From Viscum album (lineage: Eukaryota > Streptophyta > Magnoliopsida > Santalales > Viscaceae), in the NCBI GenBank assembly GCA_963277665.1, contig OY728160.1, positions 52,126,605-52,190,604 on the forward strand: a stretch of 64,000 nt of DNA, read 5' to 3'. Positions 1-13,010 of the stretch are shown here, piece by piece. Under the pieces are notes generated by a model that worked only from the letters and a program-made list of their open reading frames with translations, ran no database searches and was not told the origin of the DNA. The stretch's first letter is position 1. Every line of letters starts with the position of its first letter. A program made the position numbers and the translations under genes.

Positions 1-1650
1 AATTGAGAATTAAAATAATTGAATGAAGTCACCTGGTGGTTGATGATGATACCACATGCCATAGTCTCCCTTCAATCCTGGATTTGAGTCTCAGCGGCTT
101 GGATGGTGGTGAATGGATTTTTCTTATGGATTACGACATGTCCTTTTATTTTTTTAACCTATAAAAACATAAAAATAAACAAAACAAAATAAACTGATGA
201 TGCATTGTTTTTTTTTTAGATTTTTGGGTAAGGTATTACTCTGAGATCACGCCATGTGACACGGATGAATATGGCGCTCCACTTTCATACCCATCCTTAT
301 TCATAATGGTAGAATAGGTCAACAGTCTATGATAATTTATTATATGAAAAATAAAATGATTCAAAATTATTAGAAACATGGAAACCATTGGTTTCCTCCC
401 ATGCAACTCTTTTGTTTAACGTCGTTAGCTCGACTTGTACCCCCCAACTTATGCAATTCCAACTTTCAAAATTTTAATGAACCCATCTTTCTCCACTTCA
501 ACAAGAATGAGATTGATTGTTCTTTGGAAATTTGTTTCGTATGAAATCATATTTTCTACAATGATTGGTAAAGTCCAAGGAATATCTAGAATGGTTGATC
601 GAGTTGTTTCTATAGTATTTCCTAAGACACCAATGATCATTCCTACATTATTGATTTCATGATATGGATGAATGACAACTGAAATTTCTTGTTTATCACC
701 TATAATGGGATGCCTCGGTGGGGAAGTAATGAAATTGATTTTGTGTTCAGGTTGGATAGGACATTCAAAAACAGATAAGGAATTGGAATCAAAATCAATT
801 TCATTTTCAGCATTTCCCAACACAATTGGTTCTATTTGAATTGAAGATTCAACCCCAAAGTTTTCTAGATGAGTTTCATGAATGGGTATAGATTTGATGT
901 TTTTTATTTCTCCTAATGGTTCAATTATTTGTGTTTCTAAAAAATTATCATTGGAGAAATATTCTGGGCATTCAATCCATGAAGAAAACTTTCCCTTTTG
1001 TGAATTCATGAAATCAATTTCATCCTGATTTAAATACCCTTAAATATTTCCTTGATCTTGTTTAGTTATCCCGTATCCAAAGGTTTTTTCTTTTTTCAAT
1101 TCATGAGAGGTTTTTTGGATAAAAGATTCATCTATAAATGATGAGGAAAGAACATCTTTAGTAAGAATGGGTTCCTCAAAAGTCTTAAAGCATTGTAATT
1201 CTAATCTGAAAGATGAAACTTCAAAATTCATTTTATCCATTTTTTCGCACAATTGTTCAAAACAATTTCAGGATTAGGGTTGATATATGTTTGTACATCA
1301 TGGAAATCATTAAGTTTGATCTTTTCAATCATCCTCGAGAGGTATGGAAATTGATCCTTTCAAAAATCATCATCCCATTGATCGTTCATGTTATCGAGTG
1401 TGGGTTATTCATTTAAAGGTTGATCAAAGTAATTACCTATATGAGGGGATTCCCAGTGTTGATTTTCTATTTGATTCCAGCCCGATTTTATTAAAGGAAA
1501 TTGATGATGATACTCTATTGGAGTTGAATGAAATTTGGATTTGGATTTTTTTTTTGAAAAACAGAAAGGGGAAAAGAAAAGAGAAATATAGGTGAGAAAA
1601 GAGTAGTTAGGTGAGAATAGAAGGTGGGTGTCTAAGAAAACTTACTAGGG
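1..1650 (-). mobile_element. Element G internal region (tRNA-Asp-primed LTR retrotransposon), partial
   Basis: This is the part of a minus-strand LTR retrotransposon downstream of its primer binding site at 1651-1668; it runs off the left edge, so the 3' LTR is not seen. It holds a broken reading frame (449-1252) and no recognisable reverse transcriptase or integrase within reach. Plant Ty3/gypsy elements of the Athila and Tat/Ogre groups commonly use tRNA-Asp, so such an element or a non-autonomous derivative is likely. The stretch 1-448 has no coding signal I can support. Confidence 0.6.
449..1252 (-). pseudogene. Broken ORF of element G, function unrecognised
   Basis: Two minus-strand open stretches (1252-1040 and 1009-449) are in the same frame and separated by an in-frame TAA near 1040, giving about 268 codons if read through. 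A further open stretch in another frame, about 1600-1240, looks like the frameshifted N-terminal continuation; it is rich in Asn, Gln and Trp and contains WNQIENQHWESPHIGNYF. The product is acidic and hydrophilic, without zinc knuckle, DTG/DSG protease or polymerase motifs. Position just after the primer site suggests a gag-like protein of a non-autonomous element, but I do not recognise the family. Confidence 0.4.
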
Positions 1651-1668
1651 TCCCCGGCAACGGCGCCA
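1651..1668 (-). other. Primer binding site for tRNA-Asp
   Basis: On the minus strand this reads TGGCGCCGTTGCCGGGGA, complementary to the 3' end of plant tRNA-Asp(GTC). It fixes the element's orientation (5' LTR at higher coordinates). Five bases separate it from the LTR end. Confidence 0.9.
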
Positions 1669-1673
1669 AAATT

Positions 1674-3317
1674 TGGTTGCGCCCAAATTTACCTTACTGG
1701 TAAAAGAGGTCGATGCAGTACATGTAGGGGTCGAATCCACACGAACCGAAGAAGAAACCTTGAGACACTTTGATTAGATGAGGGATTGGCTATGAACTGG
1801 CCAACTATGGTGTTGATTGATTTGAAGAAATACTTATTTAAATTAAAGAACAAAACCAATAAAATTACTTGAATTAAAACAACTAATTAATGTGAGTTGA
1901 TCCTAGGTTGTCTCTTGGGATTGATTGGATGTATTTGTTTTTCATTTTTTTTTCATCGGTTCAAGAGGTATCCATTAAATGAAATAATTCCTCAATATCA
2001 TTCTCTGATTTAATCCATAAACAATTTAAAGGCTAATCACCAATTCAATTAGAGGATCAATTAAATGAGAACTCCAAGGAATTGGATCGTACTAGCACTC
2101 AAAATGTGTCGTCATTAAAGTTGTTGAAGACAAATAAGAAGATAAATCAAAGAAAGGAACTCTTAAAATAAAGAACAAATTTAAGAATTTAAGAACATCA
2201 AATAACATTCAATCCGGCCCATGCAACTCCCTAGGATAAACCCATAAAAGTTTAGCCCTCCATTTATGCTATTCTATCAATGGAAGCAGGTAGTTGACTT
2301 AAAGAAATGGGATTGAAGAAGAAAAAACATTAATCAAAATTAACACTCCACCGTTGTGTGATGAATTCACAACTGCGGGTGTGAATACATTCACACTTCG
2401 ATTCAATGGTATCAACATGTGAAGAAAAAGAAAAAAAAAGTTAAAAAAAGAAGAAATTTTATTAAAATAATAAACTTGAAATAAAAACTTACATGGGAAA
2501 ACTTGATGATGCGATTACAAATTGGAATCAGGAAATTACAATTGAATGAAATACAATGGATGAAAGAAAAACATGGATTCAAATAAAAATGTTAGATGAT
2601 TATTCCCTTCACCACCAGCTCCTTATATAGGCATATTAGGAGCCTTATGTCTACCCCCAACAATAAATTCACCCCCCAACAATTAAGAGAGTCAAGAGGT
2701 GGGTGAAGAATCAAAAGGAAACTAACGTTACAAAGTTGACCACAAAACCAGCCAGATTCATCCTCCATTTTGACGTGTGCGTTTGACACTTCCTACGGCC
2801 GAATCCGAAGGTGTCCTAAATAGAAAATATCTTCTTCCATGTGTCTTCTAGAAGCTCTCCAAATTTCAGGAAATTTGGATCTTCGCTTTGGATGTTATGG
2901 TCGAAATGGTGGGACAAATTTCTGTGCATTAATGTCGGGTCCACCATTTAAATCTCAACTTCAGATCCATTTGTTTTATGGGCCTTAGGCCCATTATGCT
3001 TTTTCCAGAAAGTTTCTTCATTCAGTCGCAAAATTCTCCTTTTTTCTTTGGGATTCATCCATTGGACCTAAAAGATAAAATGTTCCAAACAAAGTGATCA
3101 ATCATATTCCAAAGTTTTAAATTCATAAAATGAATATAATGTTGTCCACAAACAAATGAATGATTGGGCCCAAATTTTCATTTTAAACATGAATTGAATT
3201 TAAGATGAGAAATGAAGTTCTATTTATGTAATGCACTAAAAACAATGTTTATGGACTTTGGAACAATGAATATAAAGATATTAACAATTAATATTAGCCA
3301 CTTTCAGTGACTAATCA
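1674..3317 (-). repeat. Element G 5' LTR
   Basis: The low end is set by the primer site; the LTR's terminal CA reads as TG at 1674 on the plus strand. The high end is inferred: from about 3318 the sequence matches the chromovirus LTRs of this window (compare the minus strand near 38100), so G stops just before, near a CA at 3316-3317 or 3304-3305. Length is about 1.64 kb. A TATA box (TATATAAGG on the minus strand, 2621-2629) follows a pyrimidine-rich U3-like part. Short ORFs inside have no support. Confidence 0.65.
2621..2629 (-). promoter_or_regulatory. TATA box of the G LTR
   Basis: Minus-strand TATATAAGG, roughly 0.95 kb upstream of the primer binding site, in the position expected for an LTR promoter. 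Seen by eye only. Confidence 0.4.
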
Positions 3318-3972
3318 GTTATGGTTCTTGGGCATTGTTATGAAAACGGGTGGTTCAGTGATAAACTAAGGGTGGGTGAGCCCGATATAGATCTCCAATG
3401 CATTGGGTAACGCAAAGGGGTTAAATGTTAAGGTTTCTCCGAAGAGATTTAGGGAATATACTGTGGTTGGTATTCTAAACGTAACCAAGAGGGTTACTCC
3501 CTATGTAAAAAGGTTATGAATTCCTCAAGTTACCTTTATGTCTTTATGATTTCTATGATTTATTCATGATTTTATGAGGTATGTTAGAGTGCATATGTTT
3601 TATGGGTAAAGTATGATTTCATTATTATGTATATATATGAACTCATGTTTCCTTTCCATATTTTTATAACCCTTACTGATATTTTTATCCTCATCCCAAG
3701 TTTTTGAAATGTTTTTCACAGGTCAAGGGAAAGGTACATGATGTGATGAAACTGTCAAGAATGTGTCAAGAAGGAATCAATGTTTTATTTTAAATATGTT
3801 TCCGTTGATGGGAAGAATGAATACTGTCTTTTATGTAACCACTTTGTTTAAATGTGGAACGTAATGCAAGTTTCATGATCTAATTCTCTAAAACTCTAAA
3901 CCTGAAAAGATCCTCAATGTGTAATCTTTTAATAACTCAAGATTAAGTAAGGTTTAAGGCTGGGGCCTTATA
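3318..3972 (+). repeat. Element H 5' LTR, 3' portion
   Basis: This is the plus-strand counterpart of the minus-strand LTR ends at 37465, 44076 and 57313. Shared blocks include the poly-T plus CAG followed by GTCAAGGGAAAGG (about 3715) and the terminal block AAGGCTGGGGCCTTATA. The bases after the end retain a decayed tRNA-Met primer site (TATT followed by GAGGTGG). The remaining LTR lies left of G or outside the window. Confidence 0.75.
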
Positions 3973-6054
3973 CTATTTGAGGTGGTTAATCATACTATGA
4001 TGATAGAGATCATCCATAACGGTATGCTAGGAATAAAAGGGATCATTCTAGTATTGAAATAGATTGGGATTCTCTTATCTAAAAGGAAATGTTAGAATCA
4101 ATACTAAGGAAATAAGGGTGGAAGTAGCTCTGGGTATCCACCATGGCCACCTTCATTAGAAGTAGTAGGTGGTGGATTTGTTGCGTGACATCAGTGTGGG
4201 AGATTTAAGAACATGAGGTCCATATGGAAGGCCTAACATAGACCATTATATCACTATTGGTAAATTATCCATCCATAAATGTTTTTAATGTTTCCCATAT
4301 TTCTCAGCCCGATGTATGCTCTGTAGTTCCTAGGGGAACAATAGCTTTGTTTGATGCATCCATATCAGTGTGCTCACATTCTGGATGACTTAGTCATGAG
4401 GATAGACATTATTATGGGAAAATTTCATTACAGAATAGTTATAGGTTAGAAATAAACTGCAGGAACATACATAGGTGAGCGACATTCAAGATATAAATAA
4501 TGTATAGGTGGAATCCAATATTGGTCACATTACTGTTATATGTACTATTTCTTCCTATGCTATATAGTAGTTTCTTTTTTTTTGATATAAGTACTAATTT
4601 TTTTTCAACTATAATTTCCATACTTATTAGGTAAATATTTTGAAAAATATTATGTTATATTCAATAAAGATGGTTACACCTATTTGAATGAGAAAATATT
4701 AGCATTTCTGGTGCCCCACTTATGTTATCTCTTTATTAGAGGTTTAGCTGAAATCATATTTCCTTATCCAAGAGAAGAGACTCTTAAATATAGTTATATG
4801 ATGGGAAATAATGATTATCTTTAAGAAACACAACAATTTTATATTATCAGTGGGTGAATTTTAATTCCCCCGATTGGATGACTCAAGTCCCTGAAGGATA
4901 ATGGGATCCACAATCAGGATGAGAAAAATCTATATTTCTAGAGCTAGTTAGGATTTCATTCCAAGTGTCTTACCTACTAATAGAGGATTATGGGGACATA
5001 ATAGAGTGTGTATTTTCATATATGGTGATTGATTTTTTCAACGTATTCCAAGATTATTTTTTAGGTTTACATCTTGAATGGATTGTGGAGGTCACAAATG
5101 ATTTAGGATAAAGGGAATAATCGATACTTCGTCTTTACTATCCTGTAAACCAACCAAATTGAAGGAATTAAAGATATAATTTAATTATTTTAAATAAAAG
5201 GGTCAATTTTCTTGATAAAATATTTTTTTCCACTCTAGTTATTTTTTTCATAACTTAGTTGGATTCCTTCAACAATACATTTATTACCAGAAACTAAATC
5301 AGGTCGCCATCAAGTACGAATTCCCCTATCCCCAGGTTGATGATCTCTTAACCAGCTCAATGGATTAAGGTTTTTTTGAATATCGAACTCTATTCAATGT
5401 ACCACAGGGATTGGGTGAGAGACGCAGATATTCTAAATACTAAATTTTGAAGAAGATATAACCATTTCGAGCACTTGGAAATTTCCTTTTGAATAAAATG
5501 TTTTACCATGGTTTATATGTATCTGATGAGTTGGGTCTTCCTTGGATACCTCAAATCCTTTATTATGGTTATTCTAGATGACATCCTAGTTCAATTAAGG
5601 TTATAAGAGATTTTCGGGCTTTATATGATGATTTTTGTGGGGCCATTGAGAGATCATCAAATTTTTGATAAACTGTTGAAATATTGTGTCTACATCTAAG
5701 AGGTTATGTTTTTGGGACATTTTATCTCCATGAATGGAGTTTAATTAGATCCAAATAAGATTAAGGCATCAATTTCATGTGAAGATATAAATAATTTCTA
5801 TGAGATTAGATTTTTTTGGTTTTGGTAGGGCACTACATGTTGTTTTTTAGGGACATCTCATGACATTCCTCCCAAATGATAACCATTTCCTAGAGAGGGG
5901 TGAAGTTCTTTTAGAGTATTTAATGCTAGGAGAATTTCAAATATCCTAATATGTGGTCGACCACTAACCCTATCTTGATTTTTCTGATTGATGTATATGT
6001 TTATATTATTGTTTTTTATTATTAAGTATGATTTTGGGTCTTTTTCTTATACAT
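3973..6054 (+). pseudogene. Element H pol, 5' part: protease remnant, reverse transcriptase, start of RNase H
   Basis: Reverse transcriptase is recognisable despite stops. LNQVAIKYEFPYPQVDDLL (about 5290-5350) matches the conserved segment before the palm; MVILDDILVQ (about 5563) is the F/V-x-DD active-site block; and VMFLGHFISMNGV followed by DPNKIKA (about 5704-5770) is the FLGH...DP.KI segment of Ty3/gypsy enzymes. TIALFDAS (about 4346) may be the protease active-site region, less surely. Gag is nearly absent: only about 350 bp separate the primer site from the possible protease. The reading ends at 6054, where D is inserted at the start of RNase H. Confidence 0.75.
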
Positions 6055-9000
6055 TACGAAAAACCTTCACTTTATTACACATTAATACATGTTTTATTTA
6101 AAAAAATTACACTTAATACAACATAAACGAACAAGAATTATAGTGTATTTGTGAATTAGTTACTTTACATAAAAACATATATAATGAGATACAAGATATT
6201 GTCGAACACTTCTTTGGCATGATTATAATATCCCAACAAACATAAAACTACATGGGATGAATTAAGGACATACATAATAAAGGGGTGATATATAAATCCT
6301 AGTAAGAGAATAAACATGGAATAAGTTAATAAATGTTATAAAATTGGCATATCAAGGGGAATAAAAAATTAGTAATCATAAAAATGTATTATAAAACATG
6401 ATATAGCATCATTACATAGAGGAAACATGGGAAATATTGTGACAATATAAACCACTGTGTCATTGGTCAAGCCTAACTACTAATAAATCATAATAGAAAA
6501 CGTACAATAAAAATTATGTTTACTCCATTTAAAATATAACTTATCCTGATACTAAACATTACTAAATGCATTGGAGCACTATATAATCATGGTTGTAATC
6601 GAAAAATTCATTTACATCTCATCCTTAAGTGTTCCATTTAGATCATATAATATGGATTCATTCATGATAATGTTTTATTCCATGATCAAGGAGTGTGGAA
6701 TAAATACATGTAATTAAATATATTTTTATAAGTGTATAGATTTGAATACCCTTGATTGTAAATGGTAAAATTATTCACTACACACTTGTTTTGGAATAAA
6801 ATTCATGATGATATTTTGGCAGCATAATTGTGTCGCATAAAAATTCAAAAAATGGGATGATTAGAAAAAAAGTGTCTCTTGACATTTAGAAAAATATTTT
6901 TTACTAATAAGGACATTAAATTACATATCAAATCATTAGGTATTGGAAATATAAGGAATATTATTACAAAGAAACATGATTAAATAAGAGGAAGTAAGAA
7001 CTCCTATGAAATTTCAACATGGTAATGGGTATCTTTGGGAGGGATTAATGAGAGAGAATGAGGGTTATCATCATTTAAAAATCATATGGTCATTACTAGG
7101 AAGGTGTAAAAACATACCCCATAATCATGAATTAAAAATAATGTGGCCAAAAATAGATGATATTTCATGAATAACAGTGAGAAGGTGGGTGTATCATTCC
7201 TTAAGTGTGTGACCACAACATTTTGATAGGGGTCTCTTGAGAGCATGGGGAACCATGGGAGGATTCTATAAAATGGATGTATAAGTAAAGGGATAAACAT
7301 TGAATAAGTTAAAAAATGTTATAAAGTCAGAAAATCAAGGGGAATAAAATGAGTAGGAATCATAAACATGAATTACAAAACATGATATAACATGATAACA
7401 TAATGAAAACGTGGGAAATATGGTGACAACTTAAAACACTGCATCATAGGTCAAGGATAACTACCAATGAATAAGAATATAAAATGCACCATAAAGAATT
7501 ATGTTTTCTCCATTTCCTATCATAAATTATCATGATGCTAAACATTACCCAATGCACTTGTGCACTATATAATTTTGGGTGCAACTGAAACATTCATTTA
7601 CATATGATGCTTAAGTGTTCCACGAAGATCATATAACATGGATTCATTCATAATAATGTTTTATTCCATGATCAAGGAGTGTGTAATAAATAAATTTATG
7701 CCCGAAATAAAAATTTTATATGTGTATAAATGTGAATACCCTTGATAGTAAATGGGTATGGTATTCACAACATGATTTTTCTGGAATGAAAAATTGTTAT
7801 GATATTTTCACAGCCTAACGACGTCACATAAAAATTTATAAAATGGGTTGATGAGAAATAAAAGGGAATATCATTATTTGGAAATAAAATTTTTAGTAAT
7901 AGAATCATGAAAATACATATCCCATAATAAGGTATTGGAAATAAACGACATATGATGAATATAATCTTGATTAAAGAGGAGGAAGGAAGAACTCCTATGA
8001 AATTCCAGCATGTAAATGGGCGTAATTGGGAGGGGTTAATGAGAGATTAAGGGGTCTATAATCATTTAGATATTGTAAGGTCAGAATGGGGAATGTGTGA
8101 AAACATACCCAATAATCAAGAAATAAAATTAAAGTGTCATAAAATAGATGATATTTCATGAATAATGGTGAGAAGGATGGGATCCCATTCATTAAGTGGG
8201 TTACACCAATATTTTGATAGGGGTCTCTTGAGAGCATAGGGAACCATAGGAGAATAATAGAAATAGGAGTTATGAGTACGTATGTTCTTCATCAATTTTT
8301 ATAGAATATAAATGGGTTTTTGGGTGGGTTAATATAGGAAATTAGATGGTAAATCTCTAATATTTTACAAACATAGGTTTTGGACTATATATAAAAAATA
8401 TTCAAAACTAAAAATATTACCATCGGTTTTCCATGTTTTTTTGAAAAATGAGAGAGTTTTTCAATATTTTTTTAGACATAGGGTATAATGTATTGAAATA
8501 TTACCCTTTAATATGTAGATGTGAGTCACACTTTTGAGGAAATGAATTTAAAATCCTAAAATATATTATATATTTTGTAGGATTCATAATGGAATTATAA
8601 AATTAAAAAAATAATATTAAAATCACATTAAAATAAGGATATATATATATATATATTTGACTGAGGATACACATTATAGTATTTATTTCATCATTTTAGG
8701 GTCATTATGATGTCATAAAACACACAATATATTTATACAATATTTAATTTGTACTGAAATTTTAAATATTAGAAAATTATGAAAAATTCACCAATGGATA
8801 ATTATGATGTTCCAATTAAAAAAATTATATTCATTTGGCCTAAATGATTTTATAAATATGTGAACTTTCACCATTAAAAAATAATAACCAATATTTATGG
8901 AAAATAAAGGGGTTTTGGAAATAACCATTTTTGAAACCTAATAAAACATTACATTTATCTTCATAAAAAGTATATGATCATCTATATTTAGTAACAATAA

Positions 9001-9679
9001 TATAGTAATAATATATTATTCAAATATTATTTATCTAAAAAATACTTTAATTCATCAAAACATATTTCTTAATGTAATTGAATATTAACAAAAATACTAT
9101 TTATGATTTAAGAATCATTAATAAAGTTAGAATAACAGGATGAAAATATATTTATTATTTGATAAAAAATAATGTCCATATTCATATTTATATGTTCTTA
9201 ACACATATCAGATTAATACACCAGTATATTCCCTAAGATTAAGGTGTGTGATGGTAGGTCATCTTAGGGCCATTCGACGAACATGGTTTGGGTCATGATC
9301 TTGATGATCTTGAAATTCTCCCATAAACAGTTTATGTCATGATTATATTGTTGGATATTTTATTGGTATAGATCTAGAAAGAATCTATGAAATTATATCT
9401 CCCTCAGAAGCTCAAATCAATGGAATTTATGTTGTATGATCATACTGGTTGAGGCCATCAGTTCATTTGATTGTGTAAAATGTAATTTTTTTAAAAAAAA
9501 TATTTATACCAGTCGTGTGATCACTATTAAAAGACTATATTATAACTATTAATAACACTTAACAATCATTTCATTCCAATTATATATAATAAAATAATGT
9601 TCATGTGTTTTCTAAAAACATAAGACATTTAATTAAATCAAAAATATGAGTTTTATTTATAACAGTTTGAGACACTATA
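6055..9679 (-). repeat. Element D 3' LTR, enlarged by an internal tandem duplication
   Basis: Aligned by eye with the 5' LTR at both ends and along blocks such as the AACGACGTCACATAAA motif. It is 3625 bp against 2641 bp for the 5' LTR; the excess equals the period of a tandem duplication inside it. A (TA)n run lies near 8640-8657. Confidence 0.8.
6311..8276 (-). repeat. Tandem duplication, two units of about 983 bp, within the D 3' LTR
   Basis: The block TAAACAT(T/G)GAATAAGTTAA occurs at 6311 and again at 7294, 983 bp apart, followed in both places by matching sequence (ATGTTATAAA, AAACATGATATA, CATGATCAAGGAGTGT). The 5' LTR has one unit only. Unit edges are arbitrary; the phase was chosen from the first clear match. 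Confidence 0.8.
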
Positions 9680-9694
9680 GTTACTCCTCCTTTA
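9680..9694 (-). other. Polypurine tract of element D
   Basis: Minus-strand AAAGGAGGAGTAAC directly before the 3' LTR start; it primes plus-strand DNA synthesis in this class. It follows the chromodomain remnant closely, as in other chromoviruses. Confidence 0.65.
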
Positions 9695-9729
9695 AAACTA
9701 ATTCCCTCAAAATTTTATTTTCTCACATC

Positions 9730-11000
9730 AAAACAGATTAGGGTAAATCTACTTCATCACCTCCTCCAATTCCCACATTTCATCTTAAAACCTTTTCTTT
9801 CTTCATAGCACTTTGATTTTGGGAATTTTATAATTTCATTGTACTTTTTCTCTATGATCTGATATCTTCACCATCTTATATTTATTATAAATATCATTTT
9901 CTAATTGTACCACCATTATATTGGGTAAATGTGAGGGGTATAGTGAGTTCTTTCTCAAGAGGGATACAGAAATAATGACATGTACTTGAGATAGGTTTGG
10001 GGGGGGGTGCTAGTCGATAGGCTGCTGATCCAATGTGAACAAGGATCTCAAAATGTCACATGTTACTTAGAATAATCTTCCACTTCTTCCAAAATCACAT
10101 AACTCTATTCCATGGAGATATGAAAAGGAATACTATGTGTCTAACATCAAAATCTAGGTATTGTTGATTAACTTTAACATGGATCTTCTATCAATTACAA
10201 AAACCCTTGATGTGCTTCTGAATGGTCTTAACCTTCTATATAATTTACTCAACCATCTTCGGACCAAGAAGATTCTATTCCCCAAAATCCTCCCAACTTG
10301 ATGATGTTCTGAACCTCTTCCAATAAATAGAATCATAAGGTGCCATTTAGATTCTTGAGTGGAAACTGTTGCTGTAAGATAACTGAACTAGAAGAATATA
10401 TTGGTCTCATCAACCATTGATATCCTTATAAATTGCTCATAACATGTCTTCCAATTTCTAAATATTTTTCTCATATTTTCCATTAGTTTGAGGATGATTG
10501 GTCATTCTGAAATTCATCTCAGTGTTTATATAAAGATAGAGAATTTTCAAAACATGTATCTGAATCTTGGATCTTGATTAGATTCAATCGATAGTGGTGC
10601 ATCATGCAGTATTACCACAACCTTGATATATATCCATTCTAGTTGATCTAGTGGGAAATCTTCTCAAATTGAAATGAAGTGTGCAACCTCGGTAAAATAA
10701 TCTAAAACAACCCTGATAACATTGTTTCAATTGGATGTATTTGGATGTTAGGTGACAAATTCCATGGTGATATTTTTCTATTCCCATGTGGCTGTTGGTA
10801 ATGGTTTCATTATTCCATTAAAATTATTCCTTTTAGCATTCCCTTAATGATATACCAAGAACATTGAGGTATAATCATCAATTTGATTCTTTATGTTGTC
10901 CCATGAATAGTGCTCTCATAGATCTTGATACAACATTGTGTTTCCTCACTGAATGGAGAAAGTCAAACTATGTGCATCATCTAATAGTTCCTTCTATAAA
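9730..11000 (-). pseudogene. Element D integrase and chromodomain remnant
   Basis: Reading the minus strand from 11000 down, across several frameshifts: the integrase core gives YFTEVAHFI and a block ending SIESNQDPRF (about 10560-10760), corresponding to the conserved TK.AHF and SIVSDRDPRF regions with the catalytic Asp. The C-terminal domain reads YLDFDVRHIVFLFISPWNRV and then SAAYRLAPPP (about 10000-10180), the V.L..SP...V and AYRLALP blocks. The chromodomain follows (9730-9880): KISDHREKVQ, IPKIKVL and DEMWELEEVMK match its conserved end. The 60-codon ORF at 10154-10336 is a shadow in another frame. Confidence 0.75.
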
Positions 11001-11309
11001 TCATGATTTAATGGAGACTATAGTCTTGACCAAAATCTCACATTTCCTTCTTCATTAAAATTGAATTCTGTGGATTTTCCTTTTCATATACTTTCATCTT
11101 TCTTTTTTAATTCCCACATCATATTTTAGAGAATTATTCTACATTTCCAAATGATATTGTTTCGAAATAATTTGTGAAAGTATTGATGATATTTATTTCT
11201 TTATGATTCATGTGTCTATCTTTTTCAAATCCATGATGATCAGATCCTTCTCAATTATCATCAACTATATAATTTTTGGGTCCTTTCTATATAGAGAATC
11301 AAACACCTT

Positions 11310-12590
11310 ATTTTCTTTATGTGTATGGTAGTGGATTGATAAGTAGTAATCTTTGAAGAGATCTAACAATATTTGATGGTCCATATTAAGTTATTTCTCT
11401 ATGAATATATATTTTACCGTCTTGTGATCATTATATATCTCACACTTCTCCCCATAGAGATAATTCCACCAAATTTTCAAGGTAATGTTTATAGATTCCT
11501 ACTCCAGACCATGCCTGGGATTGTCTTTTACATTAATTTTTATCTTTTTTGAGGTGTATGAAATGGACATTCCCTTTTTCGTCAACAAAAGGCCCAAACC
11601 CTTCTTCGAAGCATCGCTCAAAACTATGAATATTTCCCCATTGGTCTGTAGTGTGAGTTCAAGAGTATTGATAAACCTTCTATTCAAATACATGAAGATT
11701 TATACACATTTATCATTCTAATATACCTTGTCTACCTTCCGAGTTATCTTGGTAAGTTTTTTTAAAAATCATGGGAAATTTATAACAAATCAAAGATAAT
11801 ATCCTACTAACCCATGGAAGCTATGGATATTTATCACAGATGTTGGACTCATCCATCCTATAAATTATTTTATCTTTAAAGGATCCATAGATATCCCATT
11901 CCTTGTGATGATATTCTCCAAGAATGATAACTCTTTCAATATGAACTCACACATTATATACTTTTCATAGATCTTATCCTTTCTCAGGGTCATTAGAACA
12001 GTGCTTAGACACTCCACATGTTCCCCCTTGGTTATTCAGTATATTAGAATATCATATATAAAAAAAAATATTTTTTGAGGTAATATAAAAATATTATATT
12101 CATCAAGTACATGAATATTTATGGAGTATTAGTGAGCCTGAATGACATTACAATAATATCATAGTTCTCACACCTTGTATGAAAAATTGACTTGAGGATA
12201 TCCTCCTTCCTCACCCTAACATGGTAATATCCCGATTTAAATTCCACCTTGAAAAAGTATTTTTCTCCAAATAGTTAATCGAACAAGTCATCAATCCAGA
12301 GAAAAGAATACTTGTTCATTATCATGGTCTTTTTGAGCTCATGATTATAAATGCAATGGTGCATTCACCCGTCCTTCTTCATGAAAAAGAGGAATAATGC
12401 ACCCCATGGTGAAGCACTTAGGCATATAATCCCTTTATCAAGATCCTACTTAGTTGTTTCTTTAGATCCTCTAGATCCACAATAGCAATCATATATAGAT
12501 TATTGGATTTTGGAAATTATGTAGGTATAATATCTATTAAAATTAAACCTCTCCGTTAGGAGGAAGACTAAGAAGTTTCTTGAGAAACAC
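11310..12590 (-). pseudogene. Element D reverse transcriptase and RNase H remnant
   Basis: Minus-strand RT blocks in order: KGIICLSASPWGALFLFFMKK with KDG (about 12370-12440, usual form KGFI.PS.SPWGAPVLFVKKKDG), FKVEFKSGYYHVRVRKEDI (about 12180-12270), SFRLTNTP (about 12140), a decayed active site FIYDILIY (about 12045, one Asp of FIDDILVY changed) and FLENIITRNGISMDP (about 11900). RNase H follows: IFIVLSDASKKGLGLLL, ISYTSKK and DNPRHGLE (11499-11693), with the DASK..LG catalytic block intact, then a degraded TDHK.LKY region. Several frameshifts and stops; non-functional. Confidence 0.8.
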
Positions 12591-12789
12591 ATGAGCGTAT
12601 TACCTCACCACATGATTTTATTCAAGGATAGTTATTTCCATTGACACAATCATTTTATCAAGATATTCTTTCACATAGGGCATAAATATACTTTCTATAT
12701 ATGATGGTGAAAAAAATGATTCATCCTATTCCTGGTACTTGTATATAATATTGGGTTAATTATCCATATGGAGAGTGATATCCTTCTTG

Positions 12790-13010
12790 TATAAATGTAT
12801 TTTTGATATATATATGGAATACCAATCCTTGCCCATAATTTCATCAAATTTCACCTAGGAGAGTCTGACAAGGTTCACAAGGATGATCAACCGACAAATT
12901 GTGATAGGGGAGGAGTTATATTATTAGGATGAAATAATTTCCATTTTTTCCATATTCATGGAAATCTCTACATCCATGATTTGTGGGGGTGTTTGGATAT
13001 TTCAATTAAT
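12790..13010 (-). pseudogene. Element D protease remnant (C-terminal part)
   Basis: Minus-strand KFDEIMGKDW (about 12815-12850) corresponds to the YD.ILGMDWL block that ends chromovirus proteases. An upstream Asp-protease DTG/DSG site could not be located because of frameshifts. It lies directly before the RT, as expected. Confidence 0.5.

Noticed and set aside
1651..1668. tRNA-Asp 3' end considered as a tRNA gene
   Set aside because: Only the 18 bases complementary to the primer are present; there is no cloverleaf and the position is directly next to an LTR end.
10154..11058. Several 60-codon ORFs as genes
   Set aside because: They are wrong-frame shadows of the D integrase remnant.
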